Shown here piece by piece: positions 15,791 to 26,287 of a stretch of 38,495 nucleotides of DNA (the stretch's first letter is position 1; each line of letters starts with the position of its first letter). Position numbers and translations under genes: made by a program. Source of the DNA: Alphaproteobacteria bacterium (GTDB taxonomy: Bacteria; Pseudomonadota; Alphaproteobacteria; Caulobacterales; Aquidulcibacteraceae); assembly GCA_027488965.1 (NCBI GenBank), contig JAIYAO010000069.1, forward strand, positions 1 to 38,495, written 5' to 3'. The notes beneath the pieces were generated by a model. The model saw nothing but the letters and a program-made list of their open reading frames with translations. It was not told the origin of the DNA and did no database searches.

Positions 15791-16387
15791 TCACTGCGGC
15801 GGCGTCACACGCCGCAGTGTCAGGTTGAGCCGCCCGCCGCCGGGCAACAGTCGCGAGGTGCCCGCCAGCACGCGGTCCACGCCGTGGTGGAAGTGGCGAG
15901 ACGGCCCCGAGAGCACCACCACGTCGCCGGACGCGAGGCGGAATGAACGCGTGGGATCCTGCCGGCGCGGCCCGCCGATGCGGAACACCGCCGTATCGCC
16001 CAGCGAGACCGACACTACGGGCGCATCGCGGGCGGCTTCGTCGGCATCGAGGTGCAGGCCCATGCGGGCGCCGCCGCGATACAGATTGACGAGGCAGGCT
16101 TCAGGCGGCGCGCCGTAGTCCGCCACCGCGCGCCACAGCTCCAGCAGCACGTCAGGGATCGGCGGCCACGGCGCACCGGTCTCCGGATGCGCCGGCTCGT
16201 AGCGGTAGCCCAGCGCCTGGTCCGTCACCCAGCCGAGGGGGCCGAAGTTCGTCTGGACTACGCTCATGGCGGCGCCCGTGCGCGGCAGCCGCGGCGTGAC
16301 GAAGGGCGCCGCCGCCGCCAGCGCCAGCACCTCCTCCACCAGCGCCGCCTGCTGGGCCGCGCTGAAGTAGCCGGGCGCGAGGCGCAT
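15791..16387 (-). CDS. alkB: AlkB-type Fe(II)/2-oxoglutarate dioxygenase
   Basis: A 198-residue dioxygenase that oxidatively removes alkyl damage (1-methyladenine, 3-methylcytosine) from nucleic acid. The iron ligands are H112 and D114 (GLHLDADE) and H168 (RHFHHGV); the 2-oxoglutarate arginines are R186 and R192 in GRLNLTLRR, matching the RxNxTxR pattern of AlkB. Residues 47-60 (NFGPLGWVTDQALGYRY) correspond to the substrate-lid region. Length is normal. The ATG overlaps the TGA of sbtB by one base, so it is translationally coupled to the bicarbonate transporter genes, an unexpected partnership for a repair enzyme. Confidence 0.9.
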   Translation of the reverse strand: MRLAPGYFSAAQQAALVEEVLALAAAAPFVTPRLPRTGAAMSVVQTNFGPLGWVTDQALGYRYEPAHPETGAPWPPIPDVLLELWRAVADYGAPPEACLVNLYRGGARMGLHLDADEAARDAPVVSVSLGDTAVFRIGGPRRQDPTRSFRLASGDVVVLSGPSRHFHHGVDRVLAGTSRLLPGGGRLNLTLRRVTPPQ

Positions 16388-16695
16388 CAGAATCGCTCGG
16401 GCCGGATCACTTCGACGTCGCTGAAGAACATCACGCCCGGATACCGCTCAAACAGCTGCGCGATGGCTTCGGCCGCCTGCGCCACGGACTCCGGCGGCGC
16501 GACGGCGACCACCATCCGCTGGTCCATGCCATCGACCATGTGGGCGTCGTTCCATCGCCCCGCGATGCCCCGCCCTTCCCGCGCTTCCAGCACGGTGAAC
16601 ACGTGGATACCGGACGCGGCCAGCAACGCCTCCACCTGCCGCAGGATGGGCGCCTCGATGATTATCTCGACCTTCCGGAGCGTGTGGGTTTTCAT
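16387..16695 (-). CDS. sbtB: SbtB-like PII family signalling protein
   Basis: A 102-residue PII-fold protein. It starts LRKVEIIIEAPILRQVEALLAASGIHVFTVLEAREGRG and ends FFSDVEVIRPERF, the beta-alpha-beta halves of PII, with a short T-loop region (GRGIAGRWNDAHMVDGMD). SbtB proteins bind adenine nucleotides such as cAMP or AMP and regulate the SbtA transporter. The C-terminal cysteine-bearing redox loop of cyanobacterial SbtB is absent. The assignment rests mainly on its position, 8 bases after an SbtA-type gene. Its stop overlaps the start of alkB. Confidence 0.82.
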   Translation of the reverse strand: MKTHTLRKVEIIIEAPILRQVEALLAASGIHVFTVLEAREGRGIAGRWNDAHMVDGMDQRMVVAVAPPESVAQAAEAIAQLFERYPGVMFFSDVEVIRPERF

Positions 16696-16703
16696 GATCG
16701 GCC

Positions 16704-17678
16704 TCAGGGGATCATCGCGACGGCGACGCCCGCGTACAGCGGCACGCCGATGGCGATGTTGAAGGGAAACGTCACCCCGATCGACAGGGGAAGATAAACG
16801 CCGGGGTCGGCCTCCGGCAGCGCGATCCTGATGGCGGCGGGGGCGGCGATGTAGGAGGCCGACGCCCCCAGCGTCATCAGCACGGCCGCATCCGCCGCCC
16901 CGATCTGCAACAGCATGGCCCCGCCGAGGCCCAGCGCTGCACCGATGAGGGGCAGCACCAGCCCGCACGCCACGAGCGCCGGCCGCAGTTGCGCACCCCC
17001 GGTCAACCGCCGCGCGGCCACGAGACCCATCTCGAGGAGGAACAGGCATAGAACTCCGGCGAACAGGCCATTCACGAACAGGTCCAGCCGCTTCATGCCG
17101 GCGTCGCCGGTGATCAGCCCGATGGCGAAGGCGCCGACCAGCAACACGATGGACCCGTTCAGGAAGACGTCGCGCAGGAGATGCGGAGACAGGCGGGGCC
17201 CCGCCCCGGCGCCGCGCGCCGCCAGGAAGAGCGCCGCCACGATGCCGGGCGTCTCCATGATGGCGGCCACCGCCGCCAGATAGCGCCCGGGCGCCAGGCC
17301 GCTCGCCTCGGCGAAATCCATCGCCGCCACGAAGGTGACGATGGAAATCGAGCCGTAGTGGGCGGCGATCCCCGCCGCGGTCACCCGGTCCACCGCCGCC
17401 ACGGCCCGCACCAGCCCATACGCCAGCAGCGGCATCGCCAGCGACAGCGCGAGGCCGAGCCCGATCGCCCTGGCGAAATCCGGCGTCAGCCCATGGGCCT
17501 GGGCCGCGACCCCGCCCTTGAAACCGATCGCCAGCAGGAGATAGAGCGACAGTCCCTTGGCGACGGCATCCGGCAAAGAAAGGTCGGAACGGGCGAAGCC
17601 TGCCAGCGCGCCGAGGAAGAAAAAGAGAACGGGCGGTGAAAGAAGGTTGGCCGCGGCGAGCGTGAGGATGGACTCCAT
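16704..17678 (-). CDS. sbtA: SbtA-type sodium-dependent bicarbonate transporter
   Basis: A 324-residue integral inner-membrane protein with about ten hydrophobic helices. It has the pattern of the SbtA/DUF897 family: NLLSPPVLFFFLGALAGFARSDLSLPDAVAKGLSLYLLLAIGFKGG at the N-terminus, AAHYGSISIVTFVAA in the first half, and TLGASASYIAAPAAIRIALPEADPGVYLPLSIGVTFPFNI in the second. Family members import bicarbonate with sodium. The start MESIL at 17678 is chosen because the open frame upstream is only an antisense shadow of dnaK. It heads the sbtA-sbtB-alkB run and is divergent from dnaK with 264 bases between. No carboxysome or RuBisCO gene is in the window. Confidence 0.85.
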   Translation of the reverse strand: MESILTLAAANLLSPPVLFFFLGALAGFARSDLSLPDAVAKGLSLYLLLAIGFKGGVAAQAHGLTPDFARAIGLGLALSLAMPLLAYGLVRAVAAVDRVTAAGIAAHYGSISIVTFVAAMDFAEASGLAPGRYLAAVAAIMETPGIVAALFLAARGAGAGPRLSPHLLRDVFLNGSIVLLVGAFAIGLITGDAGMKRLDLFVNGLFAGVLCLFLLEMGLVAARRLTGGAQLRPALVACGLVLPLIGAALGLGGAMLLQIGAADAAVLMTLGASASYIAAPAAIRIALPEADPGVYLPLSIGVTFPFNIAIGVPLYAGVAVAMIP

Positions 17679-17774
17679 CGCTGGCCTTTCGCATGCGCGA
17701 GAGGCCGGTTTCAAGGGCGGCGGGACCGGGCCCGGCAAAGCTCGAAACAAGCGCACTGTGTGTAGGGAATTCGT

Positions 17775-17804
17775 CTTGTGGGCCTGCGGGGGCTTCCCAT
17801 ATGG
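17775..17804 (+). promoter_or_regulatory. RpoH (sigma-32) type promoter of dnaK
   Basis: CTTGTGG (17775-17781) and CCCATATGG (17796-17804) are separated by 14 bases, matching the CTTG ... CCCAT/CYTAT pattern of heat-shock promoters in alphaproteobacteria. Transcription would begin near 17810, leaving a leader of about 130 bases before the dnaK ATG. No inverted-repeat CIRCE element was seen. Confidence 0.6.
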
Positions 17805-17942
17805 AGGCGTGAGAGACCGGCCGGGCGCGTTCCCGACGGTCGATGTAACCATGGGGCGTGGCGCCCGCTTCGGGCGGGACGGGTGCTGTGAAGACAGGCC
17901 GGTCCGCGAAGGCCGCGTCGCCGCAGAGCAGAGGGCTTGAGT

Positions 17943-19844
<1,902 letters not shown>

Positions 19845-19869
19845 TCATGGCTGCCGGCGTTTCGACCGT

Positions 19870-19919
19870 CCTTCCCCGCGAGGGGAAGGTGGCCGTCGCG
19901 CAGCGACGGACGGATGGGG
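19870..19919 (-). repeat. Family A palindromic repeat, copy A4, in the dnaK-dnaJ spacer
   Basis: CCTTCCCC-GCGA-GGGGAAGG (19870-19889) is the shortened large hairpin, then TGG, the small hairpin CCGTCGC-GCA-GCGACGG (19893-19909) and ACGGATGGGG. Read on the minus strand it follows the CCCCATCCG...hairpin...CCACC plan of the other copies. It begins 25 bases after the dnaK stop. Confidence 0.75.
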
Positions 19920-19933
19920 CGGCGGCGACGACC

Positions 19934-19984
19934 GCCCCCTCAGTCATCCGCGGTGCGGCTGACAGCTCCCCCTCGCGGGGGAGC
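19934..19984 (+). repeat. Family A-related repeat, copy A5, in the dnaK-dnaJ spacer
   Basis: CCCCCTCAGTC followed by an imperfect hairpin (GTCATCCGC-GGT-GCGGCTGAC at 19942-19962) and an 8-bp perfect hairpin GCTCCCCC-TCGC-GGGGGAGC (19965-19984). It is inverted relative to A4 and ends 20 bases before the dnaJ ATG. The boxes differ from A1-A4 (GACAGC in place of CCACC), so it may be a separate subfamily. Confidence 0.65.
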
Positions 19985-20004
19985 ACTCGGCGGGCGTGCG
20001 CCCC

Positions 20005-21153
20005 ATGACCACCTCGCGCGACTACTATGACATCCTCGGCGTCGCCCGGAACGCCGATGCAGCGACGATCAAGTCCGCCTACCGCAAGCTCGCCATGCAG
20101 TTTCACCCGGACCAGAACCCGGGCGACAAGGCGGCCGAGGACAAGTTCAAGGAGATCAACGAGGCCTACGCCGTGCTCTCGGATCCCGAGAAGCGCGCGC
20201 AGTTCGACCGCTTCGGCAAGGCCGCGTTCGAAGGCGGCGCGGGCTTCGGCGCGGGCGCGGACTTCTCCGACATCTTCAGCGAAGTGTTCGGCGATGCGTT
20301 CGGCGATCTCTTCGGACAGCGGCCCGGCGGCGCGCGCCGCGGCACGGGCCCTGAGCGGGGCGCCGATCTCCGCTACGATCTCGAGATCACGCTGGAGCAG
20401 TCCTTCGTCGGACTGAAGCGCGAAATCGTGGTGCCGCGGGAAATGGCCTGCGAGACCTGCACCGGCACAGGCGCGGAGCCCGGCACCAAGGCCGAGACCT
20501 GCGCCACCTGCGGCGGCGCGGGCCAGGTGCGCGCAAGCCAGGGCATGTTCCGCATCGTGCGCACGTGCAACTCCTGCGGCGGGCGCGGCTCCGTGGTGCG
20601 CCACCCGTGCAAGGCGTGCAGCGGGCGCGGACGCGTGAAGCGCGAGCGCACGCTGGCCGTCTCCATCCCCGCGGGCGTGGAGGATGGCACGCGCATCCGG
20701 CTGGCCGGCGAAGGCGATCTCGGCGCCCGCGGCGGCCCGCCGGGCGACCTGTACCTCTTCCTCTCCGTGCGCGCGCACAAGCTGTTCGAGCGCGACGGCA
20801 TGGAGCTGTTCTGCCGGATCCCCGTGCCCATGACGGTGGCCGCCCTCGGCGGCGAGATCGAGGTGCCCACCATCGACGGCGGCAAGGAACACCTCAGCAT
20901 CGTCGCCGGTGCGCAGACGGGTCGCCGGTTCCGCCTCAAGAACCAGGGCATGCCGCGCCTGCAGGGCCGCGACCGCGGGGACCTCCACGTGGAGATCTTC
21001 GTCGAAACGCCGGTGAACCTGACCGCCAAGCAGAAGCGCCTGCTGGCGGAGTTCGCCGAAGACTGCAGCGTCGATTCCCATCCGCAGACGCGCGGCTTTT
21101 TCGACATCATGAAGCGCTTTTTCGAGGGCGGCGGCGAGACTCCCGTGCGCTGA
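20005..21153 (+). CDS. dnaJ: Co-chaperone DnaJ (Hsp40)
   Basis: A 382-residue class I J-protein that delivers substrates to DnaK and stimulates its ATPase. The J domain (residues 1-70) holds the HPD motif at 34-36 (MQFHPDQNPG); a Gly/Phe-rich linker with GFGAGADFSDIFSEVFGDAFG follows; then four CxxCxGxG zinc repeats (CETCTGTG, CATCGGAG, CNSCGGRG, CKACSGRG), and the substrate-binding C-terminal domains. The ATG at 20005 is preferred to a GTG three codons earlier since TTSRDYYDILGV is the conserved beginning. It follows dnaK after two inverted repeats. Confidence 0.97.
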   Translation: MTTSRDYYDILGVARNADAATIKSAYRKLAMQFHPDQNPGDKAAEDKFKEINEAYAVLSDPEKRAQFDRFGKAAFEGGAGFGAGADFSDIFSEVFGDAFGDLFGQRPGGARRGTGPERGADLRYDLEITLEQSFVGLKREIVVPREMACETCTGTGAEPGTKAETCATCGGAGQVRASQGMFRIVRTCNSCGGRGSVVRHPCKACSGRGRVKRERTLAVSIPAGVEDGTRIRLAGEGDLGARGGPPGDLYLFLSVRAHKLFERDGMELFCRIPVPMTVAALGGEIEVPTIDGGKEHLSIVAGAQTGRRFRLKNQGMPRLQGRDRGDLHVEIFVETPVNLTAKQKRLLAEFAEDCSVDSHPQTRGFFDIMKRFFEGGGETPVR

Positions 21154-21225
21154 GGCGGCATAAGGAAAGGTCGCTCCAAAGGCATTGCGCGCCCGGAGCG
21201 AACCGTTCGCTGGCCGGGGGAAGTC

Positions 21226-24204
21226 TTGGATTTCGCGGAATTTCTCGTTCTCGGACTGGTCCTGGCCACGGCCGTGGGCACAGGCGCCGCGTTCGGGATG
21301 ATCGCGTTCTTCCGGCTGGACCGTTACCGCAAGGCGCTGATCGAGCAGGAAAACCGCATCGCAGCCCTCGAAGCCCGGCTGAAGGGCGCGCCCGCCTTCG
21401 AGGAGTCTGTCGCCGCGCCCGCGACGGAACCCCAGCCTGCGAGCGAGGCCCCCGCTCCCGCCCCAGTCCGGCTGCCGCAGCGGCCCATCCCCGTCTCCCC
21501 GCCGCTCGCCGCCATGCCGGCGCGGGCGACGGGAACGTCCAACGTCATCAAGCTCGCGCCGCCCGCCGCGACGCCCTCCCCGCCGAAGGCGCCGGCGCCC
21601 CTGCCGACGCCGCCGCCGCAGCAGCAGCTTCCATCCGCCGTCGCGCACGGGCCGGCCCCGGCCGCCCCCGCCGCCCCGCCCACGGCGTCGCAGCCCATGC
21701 AGGCGCGCGTGCAGGACGTGGCGCGGACCGAAGCGTTCCGCCGCCCGCCCGCACCGCCCGTCCCGCCGCAAACGGCCCCGCCGGAGATGGCGCCGGCGCC
21801 GGAGCCGGCGCTGGCGGTCCAGATCAACATGGCGGTGGTGGCGTGGGCGGTGGGCGGCGCCATCACGCTCGGCATCATCTTCGCGCTGATCGCCGCCTAC
21901 CAGGGCGGCTACTTCAACCAGCTGTCCCAGCTGCTGCTGGGCTACCTCATGGCCGCCGGCATGATCGCCGCCGCCGAGGCGATGGACCGGCGCAACGCAC
22001 AAGTTCCACCCGTTGACTGGCAGGCCCGCTACGCCCCCGTGATCCTCGCGGCGGCCGGCATCGTCTGCGCCTTCGGGATCACCTTCGCGGGCTACGCGCG
22101 GCTGGGCCTGCTGCAGCCGGCGGCGACGCTGGGGATCATGGGCGTGTGTGCGCTGGGCGGGTTCGGCCTGTCCCTGCGCTACGGCCAGCCGCTGGCGTGG
22201 CTGGGCCTCGCCGCGGGGTTCGCCGCCCCGTTCCTTTCCGGCGTGATCGCCGCATCGCCCACGGCGCTGTTCGCCTACCTGTTCGCCATTACGGCCGCGG
22301 CGCTGGCCCTGAGCAAGCATCGCAGCTGGGCGGGCATCGGCTGGGCGGGCGGCGCGCTGGCCATCGGCTGGGCGATCGCGTGGACGTTCGTGTACTTCCT
22401 GCCCTCCGGCGCACCGGCGGCGTCGGGCTACCTGGTGGCGCTTGCGGTGCTGGGCGTGGCGTTCGCGTGGGACGACGCGGAGGCGCCGGTCAACTTCGCC
22501 CCCGACGCCGAAACACGCGCGCCCTGGCCGCTGCAGGCGTGGATCGGGATGGCGCTGATCGCCGCCGCCGGCGTGACCATGGCGACGCTGTCCATCAAGG
22601 GCGCCGGCGCAGGCGCACCCGCCGTCAACGCCCTGATCTTCGCGGTGGCGATCATGGCCGCCGCTGCGGCGTTCCGGGAAGGCTTCGCGCCGGGGCCCGT
22701 GGTGATGAGCATCCTCGCGCTGGTGGCGCTGGCGGCGTGGCCGCCGATCCTGTTCGCCGACGATGCGCGCGGCTTCGCCGGCGCGGCGGGCGCGCTGGGC
22801 TTCATGGCCAGCATCGGCGGCTGGCTGATGATGGCGCGCAACGTGGCCCCTGCCCCGGGCGCCATCGTCGCCGCGCTCGTGCCCACCGCGACGCTGCTCA
22901 TCGCCTACCTGCGACTCGGCGGCGCCATCGACCAGCCGTACGCATGGGGCGCGGCGGCGCTCATCCTTGCGGCCTTCAACGGCTTTGCGCTCGACCGCAT
23001 CTCGAGCGCCGCGGGCGGCGCCTCCAAGGCGCCGGGCGCAGCCACGGCCTTCGCCGCCGCCAGCGCCGCCTGCGCGGTGATGGCCGGCGCCTTCGCCTTC
23101 GACAACGTGCGCATGGCGGCGGGCCTTGCCGTGCTGCTCGTGCCGCTGGCGTGGCTGGACCGCCGTCTCGACATTCCCGCGCTGCGCTTTGCCGGCGCAG
23201 CCATCGGCGCGGTGACGCTGGCGCTGCTGTCGCCCATTGCGCTGATGCGCGCCGACATCGAGCCGACGCCGTTGCTCAACACGCTGGCGCCGACCTTCGT
23301 GATCGCCATCCTGTCGGTCTGGGCGGGCGCGCGACTCTTCGCGCTGGGCCCGGCGGGCTACCTCGCGCGGGTGACGATCTTCCTGCGCATCTGCCTTGTG
23401 GCGCTGGTGATGGCGTTCGGCTTTGCGGAGATCCGCCACCTCGCCAACCACGGCGACATGACCGAACCCTATGTCTCGCTATGGGAAGCCGGCGGACACA
23501 CGGCGTTCCTGTTGCTGGTGGCCTGCGCCATCGCGTGGCGCTACGGCGCCAGCGAGCGGCCGCTGCTGCAATGGACGGAGCTGCTCGCGTTCGTCACCGC
23601 CGTCGCGCACGCGCTGCTGGCGGGTCTCGTGATGCTGTCGCCGTGGTGGGGCCTGACCCCGGCGGTAGTGGCGGGCGGGCCGCTGCTCAACACCGTGCTG
23701 GCCGCCTACGGCGCGCCGGCGGCGCTGTTTGCCCTCTACGGCGTGCTGCGCGCCCGGCTGGGCCCTTCCGCCCGCGCACACGTGGCGGGCGCGGCGGCGC
23801 TGCTGTGCGGCGTGGCGTGGCTGCTGCTGGAGGTGCGCCACGCCTTCCATCCGTTCACGATGGCGACATCTCCCCTCTCTGCGGTGGAGCACGGCGCCTA
23901 TTCGCTGGCGCTGATCGCGGCGAGCGCGGCGATCCTGTTCGTGGCGATGCGGTTCGTGGGCGGCGTGGGCAGCCTGATGCTGCGGATCGCCGCCGCCGCG
24001 CTGACGGCGACGGGCTTCATGAAGGCGCTGGCCCATGACGCCGGGCTGATCGACGGCCCGCTCCGCTACGGCGCCTATGCCCTTCTCGCAGCGGCGGCGA
24101 TGGCCGCGCTTTTCGGCTATCACCGCTACGTGTTTCTGCGGGGGACGCCGGACGCAAACGCTCCGCGCGCGCCGGACGCCAATCTGATACCACCGCGTCC
24201 ATGA
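21226..24204 (+). CDS. DUF2339 polytopic membrane protein
   Basis: A 992-residue inner-membrane protein. Residues about 4-27 form a first helix, 30-52 a short coiled-coil-like segment (LIEQENRIAALEARLKG), 58-195 a Pro/Ala-rich linker, and the remainder an array of roughly two dozen hydrophobic helices. This architecture is characteristic of DUF2339, a family of unknown function often called large membrane proteins. The start is an unusual TTG at 21226, since it precedes the first helix and has GGGGGAAG just ahead; the next ATG would cut off that helix. Its stop overlaps the dapB start in ATGA. No catalytic motif is recognised. Confidence 0.8.
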   Translation: MDFAEFLVLGLVLATAVGTGAAFGMIAFFRLDRYRKALIEQENRIAALEARLKGAPAFEESVAAPATEPQPASEAPAPAPVRLPQRPIPVSPPLAAMPARATGTSNVIKLAPPAATPSPPKAPAPLPTPPPQQQLPSAVAHGPAPAAPAAPPTASQPMQARVQDVARTEAFRRPPAPPVPPQTAPPEMAPAPEPALAVQINMAVVAWAVGGAITLGIIFALIAAYQGGYFNQLSQLLLGYLMAAGMIAAAEAMDRRNAQVPPVDWQARYAPVILAAAGIVCAFGITFAGYARLGLLQPAATLGIMGVCALGGFGLSLRYGQPLAWLGLAAGFAAPFLSGVIAASPTALFAYLFAITAAALALSKHRSWAGIGWAGGALAIGWAIAWTFVYFLPSGAPAASGYLVALAVLGVAFAWDDAEAPVNFAPDAETRAPWPLQAWIGMALIAAAGVTMATLSIKGAGAGAPAVNALIFAVAIMAAAAAFREGFAPGPVVMSILALVALAAWPPILFADDARGFAGAAGALGFMASIGGWLMMARNVAPAPGAIVAALVPTATLLIAYLRLGGAIDQPYAWGAAALILAAFNGFALDRISSAAGGASKAPGAATAFAAASAACAVMAGAFAFDNVRMAAGLAVLLVPLAWLDRRLDIPALRFAGAAIGAVTLALLSPIALMRADIEPTPLLNTLAPTFVIAILSVWAGARLFALGPAGYLARVTIFLRICLVALVMAFGFAEIRHLANHGDMTEPYVSLWEAGGHTAFLLLVACAIAWRYGASERPLLQWTELLAFVTAVAHALLAGLVMLSPWWGLTPAVVAGGPLLNTVLAAYGAPAALFALYGVLRARLGPSARAHVAGAAALLCGVAWLLLEVRHAFHPFTMATSPLSAVEHGAYSLALIAASAAILFVAMRFVGGVGSLMLRIAAAALTATGFMKALAHDAGLIDGPLRYGAYALLAAAAMAALFGYHRYVFLRGTPDANAPRAPDANLIPPRP

Positions 24205-25007
24205 CAGTGAGACTGGCGATCGCCGGCGTGGCCGGCCGGATGGGACAGGCGCTCGTGCACGCCGCGGACGCACGCACCGACGTGAAGATCACCGGCGCCG
24301 CGGAGCGCGCGGGCGCAGCGGCGGGCGGACACGACATCGGCGTGCTCGCGGGCCTCGGGGCCCGGGGCGTGATGGTGGCGGACACCGTGGCCGCCGCCGC
24401 CGCCGGCGCCGATGTCTGGATCGATTTCTCCACGCCGGACGCCACCACCGCCGCGGTCGCCGCCCTCCCCGCGCTCGGCGTCCGCGCCGCCGTCATCGGC
24501 ACGACCGGGCTGGATGCAGCGGCGGAAGCCGCCATCGCCGCCGCGGCGACGCGCATGGCGATCGTGCAGTCGGGCAATTTCAGCGTCGGCGTCACGGTGC
24601 TGGCGGCGCTGGTGCGCCAGGCTGCGGCGCGGCTGGGGCCCGCATGGGACATCGAGATCGTGGAGAGCCATCACCGCCGCAAGGTGGATGCGCCCTCCGG
24701 CACCGCGCTGATGCTGGGCGAGGCCGCCGCCGCCGGTCGCGGACGCACGCTGCGGGACCTGCGGCTTGAACCGCGCGAGGGCGTGACGGGATCGCGTCCC
24801 GACGGCGGCATCGGCTTTGCGGTGGTGCGCGGCGGCGGCATCGTGGGCGAGCACGAAGTGATCTTCGCCGCCGAGACGGAGACGCTGCGCTTCACCCACC
24901 AGGCGGCGGACCGCACGATCTTCGCGCACGGCGCCATCGAGGCAGCCCTCTGGGCCGCAGGCCAGAAGCCCGGCCTCTACGCCATGCAGGACGTGCTGGG
25001 CCTCTAG
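24201..25007 (+). CDS. dapB: 4-hydroxy-tetrahydrodipicolinate reductase
   Basis: A 268-residue enzyme of the lysine/diaminopimelate pathway, reducing HTPA to tetrahydrodipicolinate with NAD(P)H. The Rossmann motif GVAGRMG is at 9-15, the GTTG loop at 100-103, and the signature ESHHRRKVDAPSGTAL at 155-170 holds the catalytic H157/H158 and K161. The end LWAAGQKPGLYAMQDVLGL is typical. Translation is coupled to the DUF2339 gene by an ATGA overlap. Essential for peptidoglycan and lysine synthesis. Confidence 0.97.
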   Translation: MTVRLAIAGVAGRMGQALVHAADARTDVKITGAAERAGAAAGGHDIGVLAGLGARGVMVADTVAAAAAGADVWIDFSTPDATTAAVAALPALGVRAAVIGTTGLDAAAEAAIAAAATRMAIVQSGNFSVGVTVLAALVRQAAARLGPAWDIEIVESHHRRKVDAPSGTALMLGEAAAAGRGRTLRDLRLEPREGVTGSRPDGGIGFAVVRGGGIVGEHEVIFAAETETLRFTHQAADRTIFAHGAIEAALWAAGQKPGLYAMQDVLGL

Positions 25008-25010
25008 CCG

Positions 25011-25499
25011 CTAGCCCCGCGCCCGGGCGAGCGCCGCGCGCAGGGCGATGGCGAAATCCCCCCGCTCCGGCGGCGACAGGAAGGCGCCCACATGCACCGC
25101 GCGGTCGCCGGCGGCGATGCGCACCGCCTCCGGCCCGTCCTCCACCCGCACCCAGGTGGCGCCGACCACCCAGTGCGCCGCCGCGCCGCGCACCGGCACC
25201 CGCGTGATGCGCACGCTCTCGGCGTCGATGCGCACCCGCTCGAACATCCGCGCGGAGCGGAAGTTCATCTGGAACGCCAGCGTCAGCAGCACCACGTCGA
25301 TCAGCAGGAAGAACAGCACCGGCCACGCGCCCTGCAGCGCCCAGAACACCGCCACCACCACGTTCATCGCCGAAAAGGCGCAGATCACGATCAGGAACGT
25401 CCGCGCGTTCAGGCTGCGGTGCGGCGTCAGCAGCGCGTCCATGATCGCGGGGCCGCGATCCGGCGGCGGTTCGGCGACACGTTCCCAGCGTGGTGACAT
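25011..25499 (-). CDS. DUF2244 integral membrane protein
   Basis: A 162-residue membrane protein with two adjacent hydrophobic helices near residues 45-85 (ARTFLIVICAFSAMNVVVAVFWAL and WPVLFFLLIDVVLLTLAF) flanked by TPHRSLNAR, followed by a cytoplasmic-looking beta-rich domain (FERVRIDAESVRITRVP, AVHVGAFLSPPERGDFAIALRAAL). This order is that of DUF2244, function unknown. The start at 25499 drops an 11-residue leader. It is convergent with dapB (3 bases apart) and divergent from nth across 71 bases. Confidence 0.75.
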   Translation of the reverse strand: MSPRWERVAEPPPDRGPAIMDALLTPHRSLNARTFLIVICAFSAMNVVVAVFWALQGAWPVLFFLLIDVVLLTLAFQMNFRSARMFERVRIDAESVRITRVPVRGAAAHWVVGATWVRVEDGPEAVRIAAGDRAVHVGAFLSPPERGDFAIALRAALARARG

Positions 25500-25570
25500 G
25501 CATCCACGGTGGCCCACTTCCCGCGGGCGCACAACTTCGCAGACGCAGTGCGGCGCGGTACGATTGTCGC

Positions 25571-26287
25571 ATGAAGAAACGCCTCACCCGCGCCGACGCC
25601 GCCCAGCTCTACGCCCGCCTGGCCGAGGCGCGGCCGGACCCGAAGACCGAGCTCGACTGGGTGAACCCGTTCACGCTGGTGGTGGCGGTGGCGCTCTCCG
25701 CGCAGGCGACCGACAAGGGCGTGAACCGCGCCACCGGGCCCCTCTTCCAGGTCGCCGACACGCCGGAGAAAATGCTGGCGCTGGGCGAGGACGGCGTCGC
25801 CGACCACATCAAGACCATCGGCCTCTGGCGCAACAAGGCCAAGAACGTCGTCGCGCTCTCGCGCCAGCTGATCGAGCGTCATGGCGGCGTGGTGCCGCAT
25901 GATCGCGCTGCGCTGGAGGCGTTGCCGGGCGTGGGCCGCAAGACGGCCAATGTGGTGCTGGCCGAGGCCTTCGGCGAAGCCACCATCGCCGTGGACACCC
26001 ACGTGTTCCGCGTGGCGAACCGCACGGGGCTGGCCGCCGGCAAGACGCCCGACGCGGTGGAAAAGGGCCTGATGAAGGTGACGCCGCCGGAGTTCCTGCA
26101 CGGCGCGCACCACTGGCTGATCCTGCACGGCCGCTACACCTGCCTGGCGCGGACGCCGAAGTGCTTCGCGTGCCCCGTGGTCGATCTCTGCCTCTACCGG
26201 CAGAAGACCGGCTTTCAGCCGAGCGCCGCGCGCAAGGCCGCCACCAGCAAGGGCGCAGCGTCCGGGGCGAAGCCCAAGAAGAGATAG
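25571..26287 (+). CDS. nth: Endonuclease III (DNA glycosylase/AP lyase)
   Basis: A 238-residue base-excision repair enzyme that removes oxidised pyrimidines and cleaves the abasic site. It has the helix-hairpin-helix LPGVGRKTANVVL with catalytic K124, the catalytic D142 in VDTHVFRVANR, and a 4Fe-4S loop C191-X6-C198-X2-C201-X5-C207. The N-terminus NPFTLVVAVALSAQATD is standard. The C-terminal tail of about 25 residues is basic and lies over the end of the convergent ATP-grasp gene (73-base overlap). Confidence 0.97.
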   Translation: MKKRLTRADAAQLYARLAEARPDPKTELDWVNPFTLVVAVALSAQATDKGVNRATGPLFQVADTPEKMLALGEDGVADHIKTIGLWRNKAKNVVALSRQLIERHGGVVPHDRAALEALPGVGRKTANVVLAEAFGEATIAVDTHVFRVANRTGLAAGKTPDAVEKGLMKVTPPEFLHGAHHWLILHGRYTCLARTPKCFACPVVDLCLYRQKTGFQPSAARKAATSKGAASGAKPKKR

